Shown here: one piece after another, positions 32,226 through 39,257 of the stretch | Layout of the letters: the number at the start of each line of letters is the position of its first letter | Numbering within the stretch: position 1 is the first letter of the stretch | Assembly: GCF_000499205.1 (NCBI RefSeq) | Contig: NZ_AWUK01000060.1 | Coordinates: forward strand, 1 to 39,257 | Direction of reading: 5' to 3' | Source of the DNA: Paenibacillus sp. MAEPY2 | Lineage (GTDB): Bacteria; Bacillota; Bacilli; Paenibacillales; Paenibacillaceae | DNA length: 39,257 nt | Translations under genes and position numbers: made by a program | Notes under the pieces: generated by a model | Databases searched by the model: none | Told to the model about the DNA's origin: nothing | Seen by the model: the letters and a program-made list of their open reading frames with translations, nothing else

Positions 32226-33551
32226 ATGTCTAATACATTAGATTTAACCGAGTGTGTAATATGTTCATCATGCGCAGCAGATATCTTTGAATTCTTTGAG
32301 AAAATGGGGCATCCCATTGCTCCATATGAGCGTTTTGTCAAAGATCATATTGTACCTGAAGATCCAGAAGAAGAAACTGAGGCAGTACACTGTGATGTAT
32401 GTAATGAAGTGTTAGAAAGCGGAAAAGAGTACCATACAGTTAACGTTCCTCACAGTATGGTAATTTCTATCGCTGATTATCTTTCGGAAGATATCGGTGG
32501 CTGTGAACGTTGTCATGGGAACGAACGTAGGGGCTTTGAATACGCCTTCAACAAAGGTGAGCCTGAAGATTCGCACATTGATTTAGGAGGAAGTGCACAT
32601 ACTGCGGGTAGTTTCATAGATTGGCATGGTGTGCCTGAAGTACTGATCCCTGTGTTTGTTCAATTAATACGATGTAATTGTGGTTATGGTCGAGAACACG
32701 AAGATGGGAACAATCCAGGTGGTGGAATCTTTAAAGAGGAAGACGATATTTACACCTATAGCGAAGTAGACTACACTTTTGGATTCGGGGAGTTTGAAAC
32801 GAAAGAATTCTTGGAATTTGCTGAGAGATATGGTGAAAAGATTAGTGATGAAGACCTTTATTCTTTCAAAGAAATCCTCAGAACAAAGCCATTGCTTGCT
32901 TATAAAGATGCTACTGGTGTAGCGATCTACAATGTACTTAAATCCCACTTTGATAACGAAAACCATGCTGTCCTGCAATCTAATGAAGTAAAGTTGTACC
33001 GGGGAAGAACTCGTCCAAGAGATTCAGGGAAGCAGTTCGAAGTTGAAGACATGTGGGCAGCCCCCCTAGGAAAGACTTCTCATGGGCGTTACAATTTCAT
33101 TGGGGTATCTGTGCTTTACGTTACGGATCAAGAAAGGGCAATTCCCCTTGAGCTGAATCCAACGCATGACCAACTCATTGATGTTGTTACATTCGACATT
33201 TGTAAGAAGAGACTTAAATTATTTGATTTAGGTTCCTTCGATCCTACTTTCCAAGGTTTTTTTAATGAGGTTAATGAGGAAAATAACACCGTGAAATCAG
33301 CCTATCTACTCCCAAATTATATCGGCGCATGTTGTAGCGATATTGGTTACGATGGAATAAAGTATTTAGGTGTCCATCAGTCTGAAGAAGGCGTGGAATA
33401 CGTCAATTATGCTTTGTTTGATATAAAGCGCGGGTTGGATTTGGTAGCTGAAAAAGAAGTGAAAACGTATAAACCCAAAATATCGATTGCATTGGAACTG
33501 CAAGAGATTAAAAAGCCGGCAGAGCCACTATCTCCAGAGTCCGTATTCTAA
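32226..33551 (+). CDS. RES-domain protein with N-terminal Cys-rich domain (toxin-like)
   Basis: 441 residues. The N-terminal half has several Cys pairs (CVICSSC at 10-16, CDVC near 56-59, CERCHG, CNCG), probably zinc-binding, as in RES proteins with an added N-terminal domain. The C-terminal RES domain (about 255-420) shows 'VKLYRGRTRP', 'GRYNFIGVSVLYV', 'AIPLEL' and 'GYDGIKYLGVHQ...NYALFD', matching the family's Arg, Glu and the usual 'dGi.y.S...N..lF' end; the canonical Ser position is occupied here by the segment 'GVHQSEEG'. RES domains are NAD+-degrading toxins, normally paired with a Xre/DUF2384 antitoxin. GGAGGT precedes the ATG. No antitoxin gene is adjacent. Confidence 0.75.
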   Translation: MSNTLDLTECVICSSCAADIFEFFEKMGHPIAPYERFVKDHIVPEDPEEETEAVHCDVCNEVLESGKEYHTVNVPHSMVISIADYLSEDIGGCERCHGNERRGFEYAFNKGEPEDSHIDLGGSAHTAGSFIDWHGVPEVLIPVFVQLIRCNCGYGREHEDGNNPGGGIFKEEDDIYTYSEVDYTFGFGEFETKEFLEFAERYGEKISDEDLYSFKEILRTKPLLAYKDATGVAIYNVLKSHFDNENHAVLQSNEVKLYRGRTRPRDSGKQFEVEDMWAAPLGKTSHGRYNFIGVSVLYVTDQERAIPLELNPTHDQLIDVVTFDICKKRLKLFDLGSFDPTFQGFFNEVNEENNTVKSAYLLPNYIGACCSDIGYDGIKYLGVHQSEEGVEYVNYALFDIKRGLDLVAEKEVKTYKPKISIALELQEIKKPAEPLSPESVF

Positions 33552-33586
33552 TTAAATATCTAAAAGTAAATAGATAGAATTTTCAG

Positions 33587-33619
33587 CCGATGTGTTTGTA
33601 ATAAGCACATCGGTTTTTT
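33587..33619 (+). terminator. Intrinsic terminator after the RES gene
   Basis: CCGATGTG (33587-33594) and CACATCGG (33606-33613), then T6. Confidence 0.85.
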
Positions 33620-33718
33620 GCTTAGTCTATCCGTAGTATATGTAGGCAAAGTTGTCATTTCTTCATCGCATGTTAGGATATGTGGGAATCGACTCAGTAC
33701 ATAATTGGAGGATCTGGA

Positions 33719-34108
33719 ATGGGTAATGTACACAGAAACAACATTAGTGATAAGTTCAATCAGTATCGGGTGTTTCATACTGCTACCGGCGAGGAAGCAG
33801 ATGGTAATGTTCTCGTAATGAACCCTCTAGAAGATCAAGCTGCATTAGCCGCACTCTTCACATATGCGAGAGTAACCCCTGACGCCAGAGTTTGATCTGA
33901 AATATGGGATTGGATAACAAACAGGGTACCTCAGTCCAGGCAAGATTTACATGCAGTGCATTCCGGAGATGAAGCCAGGATAATTCAGCATTTAGAAAAA
34001 GAAATACTAGAGATGAAAGATAAGCTGGAGGCAATGGAGCTTGCAATTGGATGGTATGAAAAAGGTCGTAAAGAGTTAGCTCGAGCAGCATATGTGACTG
34101 GAGCCTAA
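33719..34108 (+). pseudogene. Small gene interrupted by an in-frame TGA
   Basis: ATG 33719 has GGAGGA (33707-33712) upstream. After 58 codons a TGA (33893-33895) stops the frame, but the same frame then continues without stop for 70 codons ('SEIWDWITNRVPQ', ..., 'LEKEILEMKDKLEAMELAIGWYEKG') to TAA 34106-34108. The part after the TGA is convincingly protein-like (coiled-coil). A CGA to TGA change would explain it. It could instead be a readthrough gene, or two genes, but the second half has no start codon with a ribosome binding site. No recognised family. The XRE gene starts 12 bases later. Confidence 0.65.
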
Positions 34109-34119
34109 GGGGGAAGAGT

Positions 34120-34713
34120 ATGGAACTCAATAATAGAACAGCGTTTCCTTTAGGAAAAGGGATATCAAAGCCGCGCTTCCGGAAGGCCACTAAGAACACG
34201 ATCAAGAATCGGATTTTGATGGCCAGCTTGTTTAGTCAGAACATCAAATTATCAGATTTAGCGAGAAGCATTGGAGTTTCGAAAAGAACGGTACACAATT
34301 GGATCTACATCGGGGAGCCGAACAGTTCTAATCAAGAAAAAATTGCAAATGTGCTGGGGATTCCTGCTCAAATCCTATTCTTTGAACATGTGGGTGTAGA
34401 AGGAGTTCAGATCCCTTTTCAAACAAAGGTGCACCAGGGTGTTTTAGGTGAACGAATTGTCAATCCTTTGTTATTAGGTATGATGTTTGTTCATGAGATT
34501 AACCATCCGGACCTTGCTGAATATCTGGGCCACAACCGGAGCTTATTTCGCCCCCATATCCACGAAGGTAGAATTCCCCCGCAGGATATCCAGGACAAGG
34601 TTTGTACATTCTTTAGACTGCCTCCCCATATCCTATATAACGAAGCCTTATTCCGCGATATTCAATTTACGGCCAAGGAATTTCGCCCATCCAGGAGGCG
34701 TCTTCTTCAATAA
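34120..34713 (+). CDS. Tandem-HTH (XRE-like) regulator
   Basis: 197 residues with two helix-turn-helix modules: one at about 30-90 ('LSDLARSIGVSKRTVHNWI' with 'EKIANVLGIPAQILF'), typical of XRE/Cro-CI; and a second, related in pattern, at about 115-172 ('HPDLAEYLGHNRSLFRPHIHEG' with 'CTFFRLPPHILYNE'). Two DNA-binding modules in one chain could mean recognition of an extended or inverted site as monomer. Start at 34120 follows GGGGGAAG. The gene probably shares a transcript with the interrupted gene before it. Confidence 0.75.
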   Translation: MELNNRTAFPLGKGISKPRFRKATKNTIKNRILMASLFSQNIKLSDLARSIGVSKRTVHNWIYIGEPNSSNQEKIANVLGIPAQILFFEHVGVEGVQIPFQTKVHQGVLGERIVNPLLLGMMFVHEINHPDLAEYLGHNRSLFRPHIHEGRIPPQDIQDKVCTFFRLPPHILYNEALFRDIQFTAKEFRPSRRRLLQ

Positions 34714-34891
34714 CGCGATGAGTAAGACTCATTGACTATTTACTTAATATTCATGTAAGATAAAGTCATTCATCAAGTATTAAACTTCATTATTCATCTG
34801 TTAGAATATGTACCTATTCAGCTTTAATTGTTTTAGGAAGATATTTTACCGACAGATTTATGGACATGACTTTTTTTCATGGATTAATGAG

Positions 34892-34974
34892 GTAGGCGTG
34901 TATACACAAGTTTCGTGTAAAGACGCAAGGATCTAAACTCATATTTATGGGTTTTGATTCAAAAAGTAGCCTGC
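34892..34974 (+). promoter_or_regulatory. Riboswitch-like leader (three-way junction)
   Basis: GTAGG (34892-34896) can pair with CCTGC (34970-34974), one G-U, closing two arms: GCGT (34896-34899)/ACGC (34923-34926) with inner ACAC (34904-34907)/GTGT (34915-34918), and AAACTCAT (34935-34942)/ATGGGTTT (34947-34954). The 34896 base is shared by two stems, so the exact closing is approximate. It precedes the terminator at 35016 and the gene at 35085, as an aptamer precedes its expression platform. It matches no riboswitch class I can name. Confidence 0.35.
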
Positions 34975-35015
34975 TAATTCTAAAAAAACAAATAATCACT
35001 GGTTTACATACGAAT

Positions 35016-35051
35016 AGCGAATTCCTTTTAATAGTGGAATTCGCTTTTTTT
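35016..35051 (+). terminator. Intrinsic terminator just before the 35085 gene
   Basis: AGCGAATTCC (35016-35025) and GGAATTCGCT (35036-35045), perfect 10-bp stem, then T7. It ends 16 bases before the ribosome binding site. Confidence 0.85.
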
Positions 35052-35084
35052 CATTAAACCAGATAAAGAGGGGAGATGAATAAT

Positions 35085-35498
35085 ATGAAGATAGGAGATA
35101 ATGTCGAAGTAAATGGAATCAGTCGTTCCAAAACGTCATATCTAAGCTGCCGAGGCAGCGTTGTTGATGTTTCTATAGGGTGTTCTTATCCAGTTCATGT
35201 GCGTTTTTTCGACCACTCTATAGATGCATTCGAAATGAAGGATGTTGATTTTGTGTTCAACATTCCCAAAAGGTCGATGAATCCCATGCGAATGAAGATT
35301 CTTCAATGCATCGAAAAAGAGGGGACTATGTTTTTAACCCCCAATAACCTTTCTATATTATCTGGAGCCAAATTAAGCGTAGTTCAAAGTGCCATACGAA
35401 AATTTGAAGAATACGATCTAACTAGATCCATCGCTGAGGGATTGCTGGAGCTTACGGATAAAGGGGCCTCGTATCTCAAACAGCACACTAAAACCTGA
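35085..35498 (+). CDS. Winged-helix-type unknown protein
   Basis: 137 residues from ATG 35085 (AGAGGGGAG 9 bases upstream; the ATG at 35076 touches the site). The N-terminal part ('KIGDNVEVNG', 'CRGSVVDVSIG', 'VHVRFFDHS') looks like a small beta-barrel of SH3/KOW type; the C-terminal part ('MKILQCIEKEGTMFLTPNNLSILSGAKLSVVQSAIRKFEEYDL', in parts, then 'LELTDKGASYL') is a winged helix. DNA- or RNA-binding is likely. A terminator directly upstream suggests attenuated expression. Confidence 0.6.
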   Translation: MKIGDNVEVNGISRSKTSYLSCRGSVVDVSIGCSYPVHVRFFDHSIDAFEMKDVDFVFNIPKRSMNPMRMKILQCIEKEGTMFLTPNNLSILSGAKLSVVQSAIRKFEEYDLTRSIAEGLLELTDKGASYLKQHTKT

Positions 35499-35810
35499 TG
35501 GAAGATAATGTGTAAGATAACTTATCCACCGAGCAACCCAAATTAATGAAGCTGATATCTAATATAGTAGTGCAGTACAGCTGATCACAAGTCTGTACTT
35601 TTACTATAAAACATTGAAATGGTTCTTGGCTCCGCAATTAAAGAGAGTACTAATAACATTAGTACAGAATTAGAAACAAATCATGACATATCGGATTTTG
35701 ATTAATAATTTATAGTAACTAAAGCAATTTCCATAAACTTAACGAATTTCTCTTATCTTGAGGAATTCGTTTTTTTTTATTTCAACAAACGGATAAGGGA
35801 GAGGTTGTAC
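35499..35810. other. 312-base gap with inverted repeats
   Basis: Contains AGTACAG/CTGTACT (35574-35580 with 35593-35599, followed by TTTTAC, a weak terminator for the preceding gene), the hairpin GTACTAAT-AAC-ATTAGTAC (35647-35665) and the strong terminator at 35741. No coding sequence. Confidence 0.5.
35741..35779 (+). terminator. Intrinsic terminator just before the 35811 gene
   Basis: AACGAATTTCTC (35741-35752) pairs with GAGGAATTCGTT (35760-35771, one G-U), followed by T7. Similar in stem core (GAATTC) and position to the one at 35016. Confidence 0.85.
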
Positions 35811-36185
35811 ATGACAAAAGGAAGAGTTATCTCACGGAAAGGTTTTACAAAAGAGGAGTTTAAGCGAATCAAAGAATTGGCGGCAAAGGAGATTCCTTTT
35901 CCGGTCAACATGAGGCAGCATCCGCAACGTTATGCTTTGGGAGGCTTTCAGATTTCTCCAAGAGCACAGCGTAAGAACTTCGATGAGAGAGGGCTTACGA
36001 AATGGTCCCGGGAAGAGTTTAAGCACGTTTTAGACTTCCTGATCAGCCGTGACATTGTGTTGTCCGGACGAACTTTAACGACAATCGAAGAAATCCAGCA
36101 TACGGACTGTACACTGTTTGATATGCAATATCACATTTATAGCGGTTATTTTTCATTCATGACGCAAGCTGTTCGTGAAAAGTAA
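35811..36185 (+). CDS. Unknown 124-residue basic protein
   Basis: Start at ATG 35811 (GGGAGAGG upstream; a TTG two codons earlier is unlikely). Soluble and basic in the first half (MTKGRVISRKGFTKEEFKRI...), with 'WSREEFKHVLDFLISRDIVL' as an amphipathic helix. No recognised family. Preceded by an attenuator-like terminator, as is its neighbour at 35085, so the two may be controlled alike. Confidence 0.6.
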   Translation: MTKGRVISRKGFTKEEFKRIKELAAKEIPFPVNMRQHPQRYALGGFQISPRAQRKNFDERGLTKWSREEFKHVLDFLISRDIVLSGRTLTTIEEIQHTDCTLFDMQYHIYSGYFSFMTQAVREK

Positions 36186-36308
36186 AAAGCGGTTGCTGCA
36201 GGTGTTGTTATCCAGCACAAACGTAATAATCATCAAATTTCTCATGATAAGAGATTATTTGTCTTAATACAATATCCCCAATCCCATATATAAAGGAGAA
36301 ATAACAAT

Positions 36309-37664
36309 ATGAACTCAAAGATTGATATTCTTAACGTTTCCCTGGAACAACTACAAAGTGCTTATGACGAACGCTTGGCTCTTGTGGCCAGCTATTTAGA
36401 GATTGGTGTAAAGCGAATCATAGAATCAATTAACAAGCTGCTAGGAACGAATTGGGAGCTTGAGGGTTTGTACGAGGAAATCTACGATAGCACGATTGTT
36501 TGTGGTGTATACGATCCCCTCTATAAACGATCGCATGCCATTGTTCATTTTGGATTTACTGAACATCCAATGAACTCTGAGGATGGTTTCTATTTCGATG
36601 TAAGCTTGGATGCGACAAGTTCAGCATTGATTGACTTAGGCTTTCCTATGGAGACAGTGACCGTTGAAGAAGCTAAGGTGCGGATCGAGGTGTTTACTAA
36701 GAAAGAAATGATTATGCCCCGCATCCAATCTTCAAGCCCAATAAAGAAGAAGTTCTTGATGGGAGAGAAAGCAGCCCTTGAAGTGTTTAAAAGAGATAGT
36801 AAAATTCAGTTTATAGATAACGTGGATTTGAACGAGATTTCGTATGAGGCGTTGCTAAGTTGTTTTACAACTTTGCCTACCTTTGATTGTATTGAACCTT
36901 TTCTTTTAGAAGGTGATCCCACTAAATTAAATGAATGGTATCACGCGGTAAAAGAACAAGCAGACAAGTTTCCCTCTAATAACGTAACCTTTATAACACA
37001 TCCAACCATTATTATAAATCCAGACAGCATCTCAATGCTCTTAGAGTATGACGCTGGAACTATTGAGCTTTACCCTAAAGCGCTAGGAAATAGTGCCTTA
37101 ATGAGATTCATTCTGCCAATGGATGGCGAGGAACGTGTGGCGAAAGCTGTGCTTTACGCACTCCAGGAACGTGGATGCGGAGGAACTGTGATAGATCGAG
37201 GGCTAAGAGAGGTACCAATCCAGAAATTTATACTTGGACCTACCACTTACCCGATTTATAACGTCGAAATTTTTAACGGTTTCGGTTACGCAATAAATCA
37301 TAGCGATCCTAATGAGCTAGCAGCTCATTGTTTTCCTAATAGTGAAATCCGAAGTCAATGTGTACGGGAACTACAGGATGTGGGAAACTATATTTTAGCC
37401 AATATTGAAGAGATGTACGACAAACAAGATTTTGAAGATGCAGTTACCATGGCAAGAATCTATGAATGTTCAGGTTCTGGAAAGAAATCTCTCATAGGTA
37501 ATGTATGGTATCCCATGAAAGGGAAGGGGTTTAAACCGAAACAAGAACTCGTCGTGGCTGTGGCCTCAGATTCGTCGCTATACACAGCGATTGAAAATGG
37601 GGAAGCAGACTTTTTCAAGGGAAAAACCATATATGGATTAACTCTGAATAGAGACCACCACTAA
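36309..37664 (+). CDS. Large unknown protein, 451 residues
   Basis: AAAGGAGAA precedes the ATG. Soluble mixed alpha/beta protein without signal or membrane segment. Two recognisable blocks by eye only: an N-terminal part (about 1-135) with many acidic residues and a C-terminal part (about 195-440) with several Cys. No catalytic motif recognised. It follows three small accessory genes and precedes a methyltransferase-like gene. An inverted repeat AGACCACC/GGTGGTCT (37652-37672) spans its stop codon. Confidence 0.65.
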   Translation: MNSKIDILNVSLEQLQSAYDERLALVASYLEIGVKRIIESINKLLGTNWELEGLYEEIYDSTIVCGVYDPLYKRSHAIVHFGFTEHPMNSEDGFYFDVSLDATSSALIDLGFPMETVTVEEAKVRIEVFTKKEMIMPRIQSSSPIKKKFLMGEKAALEVFKRDSKIQFIDNVDLNEISYEALLSCFTTLPTFDCIEPFLLEGDPTKLNEWYHAVKEQADKFPSNNVTFITHPTIIINPDSISMLLEYDAGTIELYPKALGNSALMRFILPMDGEERVAKAVLYALQERGCGGTVIDRGLREVPIQKFILGPTTYPIYNVEIFNGFGYAINHSDPNELAAHCFPNSEIRSQCVRELQDVGNYILANIEEMYDKQDFEDAVTMARIYECSGSGKKSLIGNVWYPMKGKGFKPKQELVVAVASDSSLYTAIENGEADFFKGKTIYGLTLNRDHH

Positions 37665-37672
37665 GGTGGTCT
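37652..37672 (+). terminator. Hairpin over the stop codon, weak terminator
   Basis: AGACCACC (37652-37659) and GGTGGTCT (37665-37672), loop ACTAA including the TAA stop. It is followed by TATTCG rather than a T-run, so termination is uncertain. Confidence 0.45.
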
Positions 37673-37739
37673 TATTCGTATTTAATTAATTAAACTACTT
37701 TGGCCGATAAACATTAAATGATGATATGGAGGAAAAATG

Positions 37740-38714
37740 ATGTCGTTACTCGAAAGCGGTACTCTATTTTTGACACTGGGGATTTTCTTATACGGTATTT
37801 TATTTTTTAGTTTTTTTAGGGAGAAGAACAATCAAAAAATAAGCAAAGGGATATTATTCTTTCGTAATAATTTTGTTCGTGTCATTGCTGGACTCTCACT
37901 ATTCACAATAATTGAGTTGACCACGAGGAATATTCATCATATCTTGTTTGCATTCTTAACGGTGGTGCTTCCAGTTGCCGTTCTTAATCTTGTGGCAGCA
38001 TTGAAGATGGATAAACTAACCGAGGGAGAAGTAAACGATTATAGGGTAGGCTACCTTCAAAACAATTGGTCAGATAAATCCTACAAGTATCTGCAATCTA
38101 AAGATTGGGACAGTACCGTATTTAAGAAGGTTCAGGAATCTGGGGCTTTAAAGTTGAGCACAGATGAGGCGAATCCATCTGTGATCGTTAGCGTAAGTGC
38201 TAATCGAGCGCAGCACGAGCTTTCTCTATTCCACAGACTCAAGGGAAATTATAACGTTAAGTTGATCTGTATGGATGCAAACAATGCCAAAGATCAGATT
38301 GATGAAGTCGATCAAGACTCCCGTTTTATCTATCTAGATGGTGATCGAGATGCGTTTAATTTGCCGGCTATCCTAGATGAGATACAAATCGGACAGGTCG
38401 ACATTATTTTAGATAAGAAAGGTGCTCTTTGGCACAACAGTAAAAAGGTAGATACCTTCTTTGAAATTGCATATAATAAGCTGTCTCCCGGTGGAGTGGT
38501 AATTATCGATGGAAGCCAGCAGAATAAGGTTTTGACAAAACTTAGCTTCTTATACTATCAACTCTTTAGAACGATTATTTACCCCACAGAACTTTCTACA
38601 CTGAGCAAGATCGAAGGCGCAATTGGCTCAGGTAGTTTTGCTGTTCGACATTTTGAACGCATCGATGCAGGTGAGGGGATTTTTCGTACGGTGATTTTCA
38701 AGAAGAAGCATTAA
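37740..38714 (+). CDS. Membrane-anchored methyltransferase-like protein
   Basis: About 325 residues; ATG 37740 has GGAGG (37728-37732) at 7 bases (an ATG at 37737 is equally in frame). Two or three N-terminal hydrophobic segments (about 5-28, 45-66, 70-90) are followed by a soluble Rossmann-like domain (about 145-320): 'VKLICMDANNAKDQ', 'DSRFIYLDGDRDAF', 'VDIILDKKGALWH' and 'LSPGGVVIIDG' follow the motif order of class I SAM-dependent methyltransferases, although the N-terminal glycine-rich motif I is not clear. Could alternatively be a divergent membrane-linked Rossmann protein. The chemotaxis-receptor gene follows after 13 bases, so the two are probably co-transcribed, conceivably a modifier of that receptor. 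Confidence 0.6.
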   Translation: MSLLESGTLFLTLGIFLYGILFFSFFREKNNQKISKGILFFRNNFVRVIAGLSLFTIIELTTRNIHHILFAFLTVVLPVAVLNLVAALKMDKLTEGEVNDYRVGYLQNNWSDKSYKYLQSKDWDSTVFKKVQESGALKLSTDEANPSVIVSVSANRAQHELSLFHRLKGNYNVKLICMDANNAKDQIDEVDQDSRFIYLDGDRDAFNLPAILDEIQIGQVDIILDKKGALWHNSKKVDTFFEIAYNKLSPGGVVIIDGSQQNKVLTKLSFLYYQLFRTIIYPTELSTLSKIEGAIGSGSFAVRHFERIDAGEGIFRTVIFKKKH

Positions 38715-38727
38715 TGAGGTGTATATA

Positions 38728-39257
38728 TTGAATCGTCTAATTGGAAAGTACTCCATGCTTACAAAATCTCTTATCGTGATCACTGCAAATATTATGCTTT
38801 TTGGGGTGCTAATCATTGTTTTGGGTTATCTCATCCAAAAAAGCACACTGGTTAACCAATTGCATGACCAACTACGGATTAACAGTCAAGAGTGGGCCTC
38901 AAAATTGGTGATTTCAGATGTACAAGAGGCCATGAAAGAGAAAAGCTTTAATGCCCACTTACAGAGCGAACTACGTTCATTCCTGGACCAAGTGGGTTAT
39001 AACAATTCAAATATTGCTCAAGCCTATATATTCGGAGTAGAGCTGGAGAATGGTAGAGATACTTCAATCGCTGCAATGCCCACCAATCTGACGAAGACGT
39101 TTAATGAAATGGGGATGACAGTGGGATCCATGTATGAACAGCCTGTAGAGGTTGCTAATGGAATCCAGAAAATGTTAGACACAGGTAAGATTACATATAC
39201 CAGTTTCTATAATGACATTTTTGGAACCTGGACGACGATTTTATATCCTCTGAAGGA
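38728..39257 (+). CDS. Methyl-accepting chemotaxis protein, N-terminal part (cut by window end)
   Basis: TTG start at 38728 with GAGGTG (38716-38721) 6 bases upstream. About 176 residues visible, with no stop before the end. An N-terminal membrane helix (about 13-34) is followed by an extracellular sensor domain of dCache type; 'TWTTILYPLK' is the usual motif in Bacillales receptors. The signalling domain must lie beyond the window. It may be co-transcribed with the methyltransferase-like gene. Confidence 0.75.
   Translation, partial: MNRLIGKYSMLTKSLIVITANIMLFGVLIIVLGYLIQKSTLVNQLHDQLRINSQEWASKLVISDVQEAMKEKSFNAHLQSELRSFLDQVGYNNSNIAQAYIFGVELENGRDTSIAAMPTNLTKTFNEMGMTVGSMYEQPVEVANGIQKMLDTGKITYTSFYNDIFGTWTTILYPLK

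Larger units (their letters stand above)
34714..35084. other. 371-base gap holding a structured leader
   Basis: Contains no gene. The first half (34714-34880) shows nothing clear except a TGA-rich AT stretch; the second half has the three-way-junction-like structure at 34892-34974 and a terminator (35016-35051). Confidence 0.5.

Noticed and set aside
34892..34974. Resemblance to the c-di-GMP-I (GEMM) riboswitch (GACGCAA...CTAAA)
   Set aside because: Only the GACGCAA and CTAAA words match; the AGGGCAAACC block, the tetraloop and receptor elements are missing.

Overview
The window reads as part of a large, low-GC Gram-positive plasmid or integrative element, most likely from Paenibacillus or a close relative. 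Three things suggest this: secreted proteins with S-layer homology (SLH) domains of Paenibacillus type, AGGAGG-type ribosome binding sites throughout, and a tubulin-like TubZ/TubR partition pair beside a replication-relaxation family gene. No rRNA, tRNA or chromosomal housekeeping operon is visible. The genus and the plasmid status are inferences.

Layout. (1) 1-2188: end of an unknown gene overlapping a KAP-family P-loop ATPase. (2) 2189-3378: long gap with an eroded coding remnant, a 28-codon ORF, and two copies of a promoter motif each followed by an intrinsic terminator. (3) 3379-14280: an SLH protein translationally coupled to a 995-residue secreted protein with CARDB-like domains, then a Gram-positive Tad/Flp-like secretion or pilus cluster (A24 prepilin peptidase, CpaB/SAF, TadZ-like, CpaF ATPase, TadB, TadC, TadE-like pseudopilin). 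(4) 14281-20244: plasmid maintenance block with a short LuxR-type regulator behind a third promoter copy and two terminators, a MoxR-type AAA+ ATPase, a TubR candidate, TubZ, a RusA-like nuclease, palindrome and iteron-like clusters, and a replication-relaxation protein. (5) 20245-20702: non-coding stretch with seven consecutive hairpins, a candidate structured RNA. (6) 20703-28642: mostly secreted or surface proteins (transglutaminase-like, two tandem SLH paralogues, a WG-repeat protein) with a small metallopeptidase. (7) 28734-30200: complete IS3-family insertion sequence. (8) 30202-37664: accessory genes, including an SRAP (YedK/HMCES) protein, a RES-domain toxin-like protein behind a LexA-box-like site, a gene split by an in-frame TGA, a tandem-HTH regulator, and small proteins with attenuator-like leaders. 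(9) 37740-39257: a membrane-anchored methyltransferase-like protein and the start of a methyl-accepting chemotaxis protein.

How the parts may work together. TubZ/TubR would segregate the element. The replication-relaxation protein, the RusA-like enzyme and the repeat clusters would serve replication, relaxation or transfer. The Tad-like machine with its large secreted partner and SLH protein could build a surface filament or a cell-contact apparatus; no canonical type IV secretion genes (VirB4, VirD4, MOB relaxase) are seen here. A recurring regulatory theme is an intrinsic terminator lying between promoter and start codon (before the LuxR-type gene, tubR, the transglutaminase, the metallopeptidase and two small genes), which suggests control by attenuation or antitermination.
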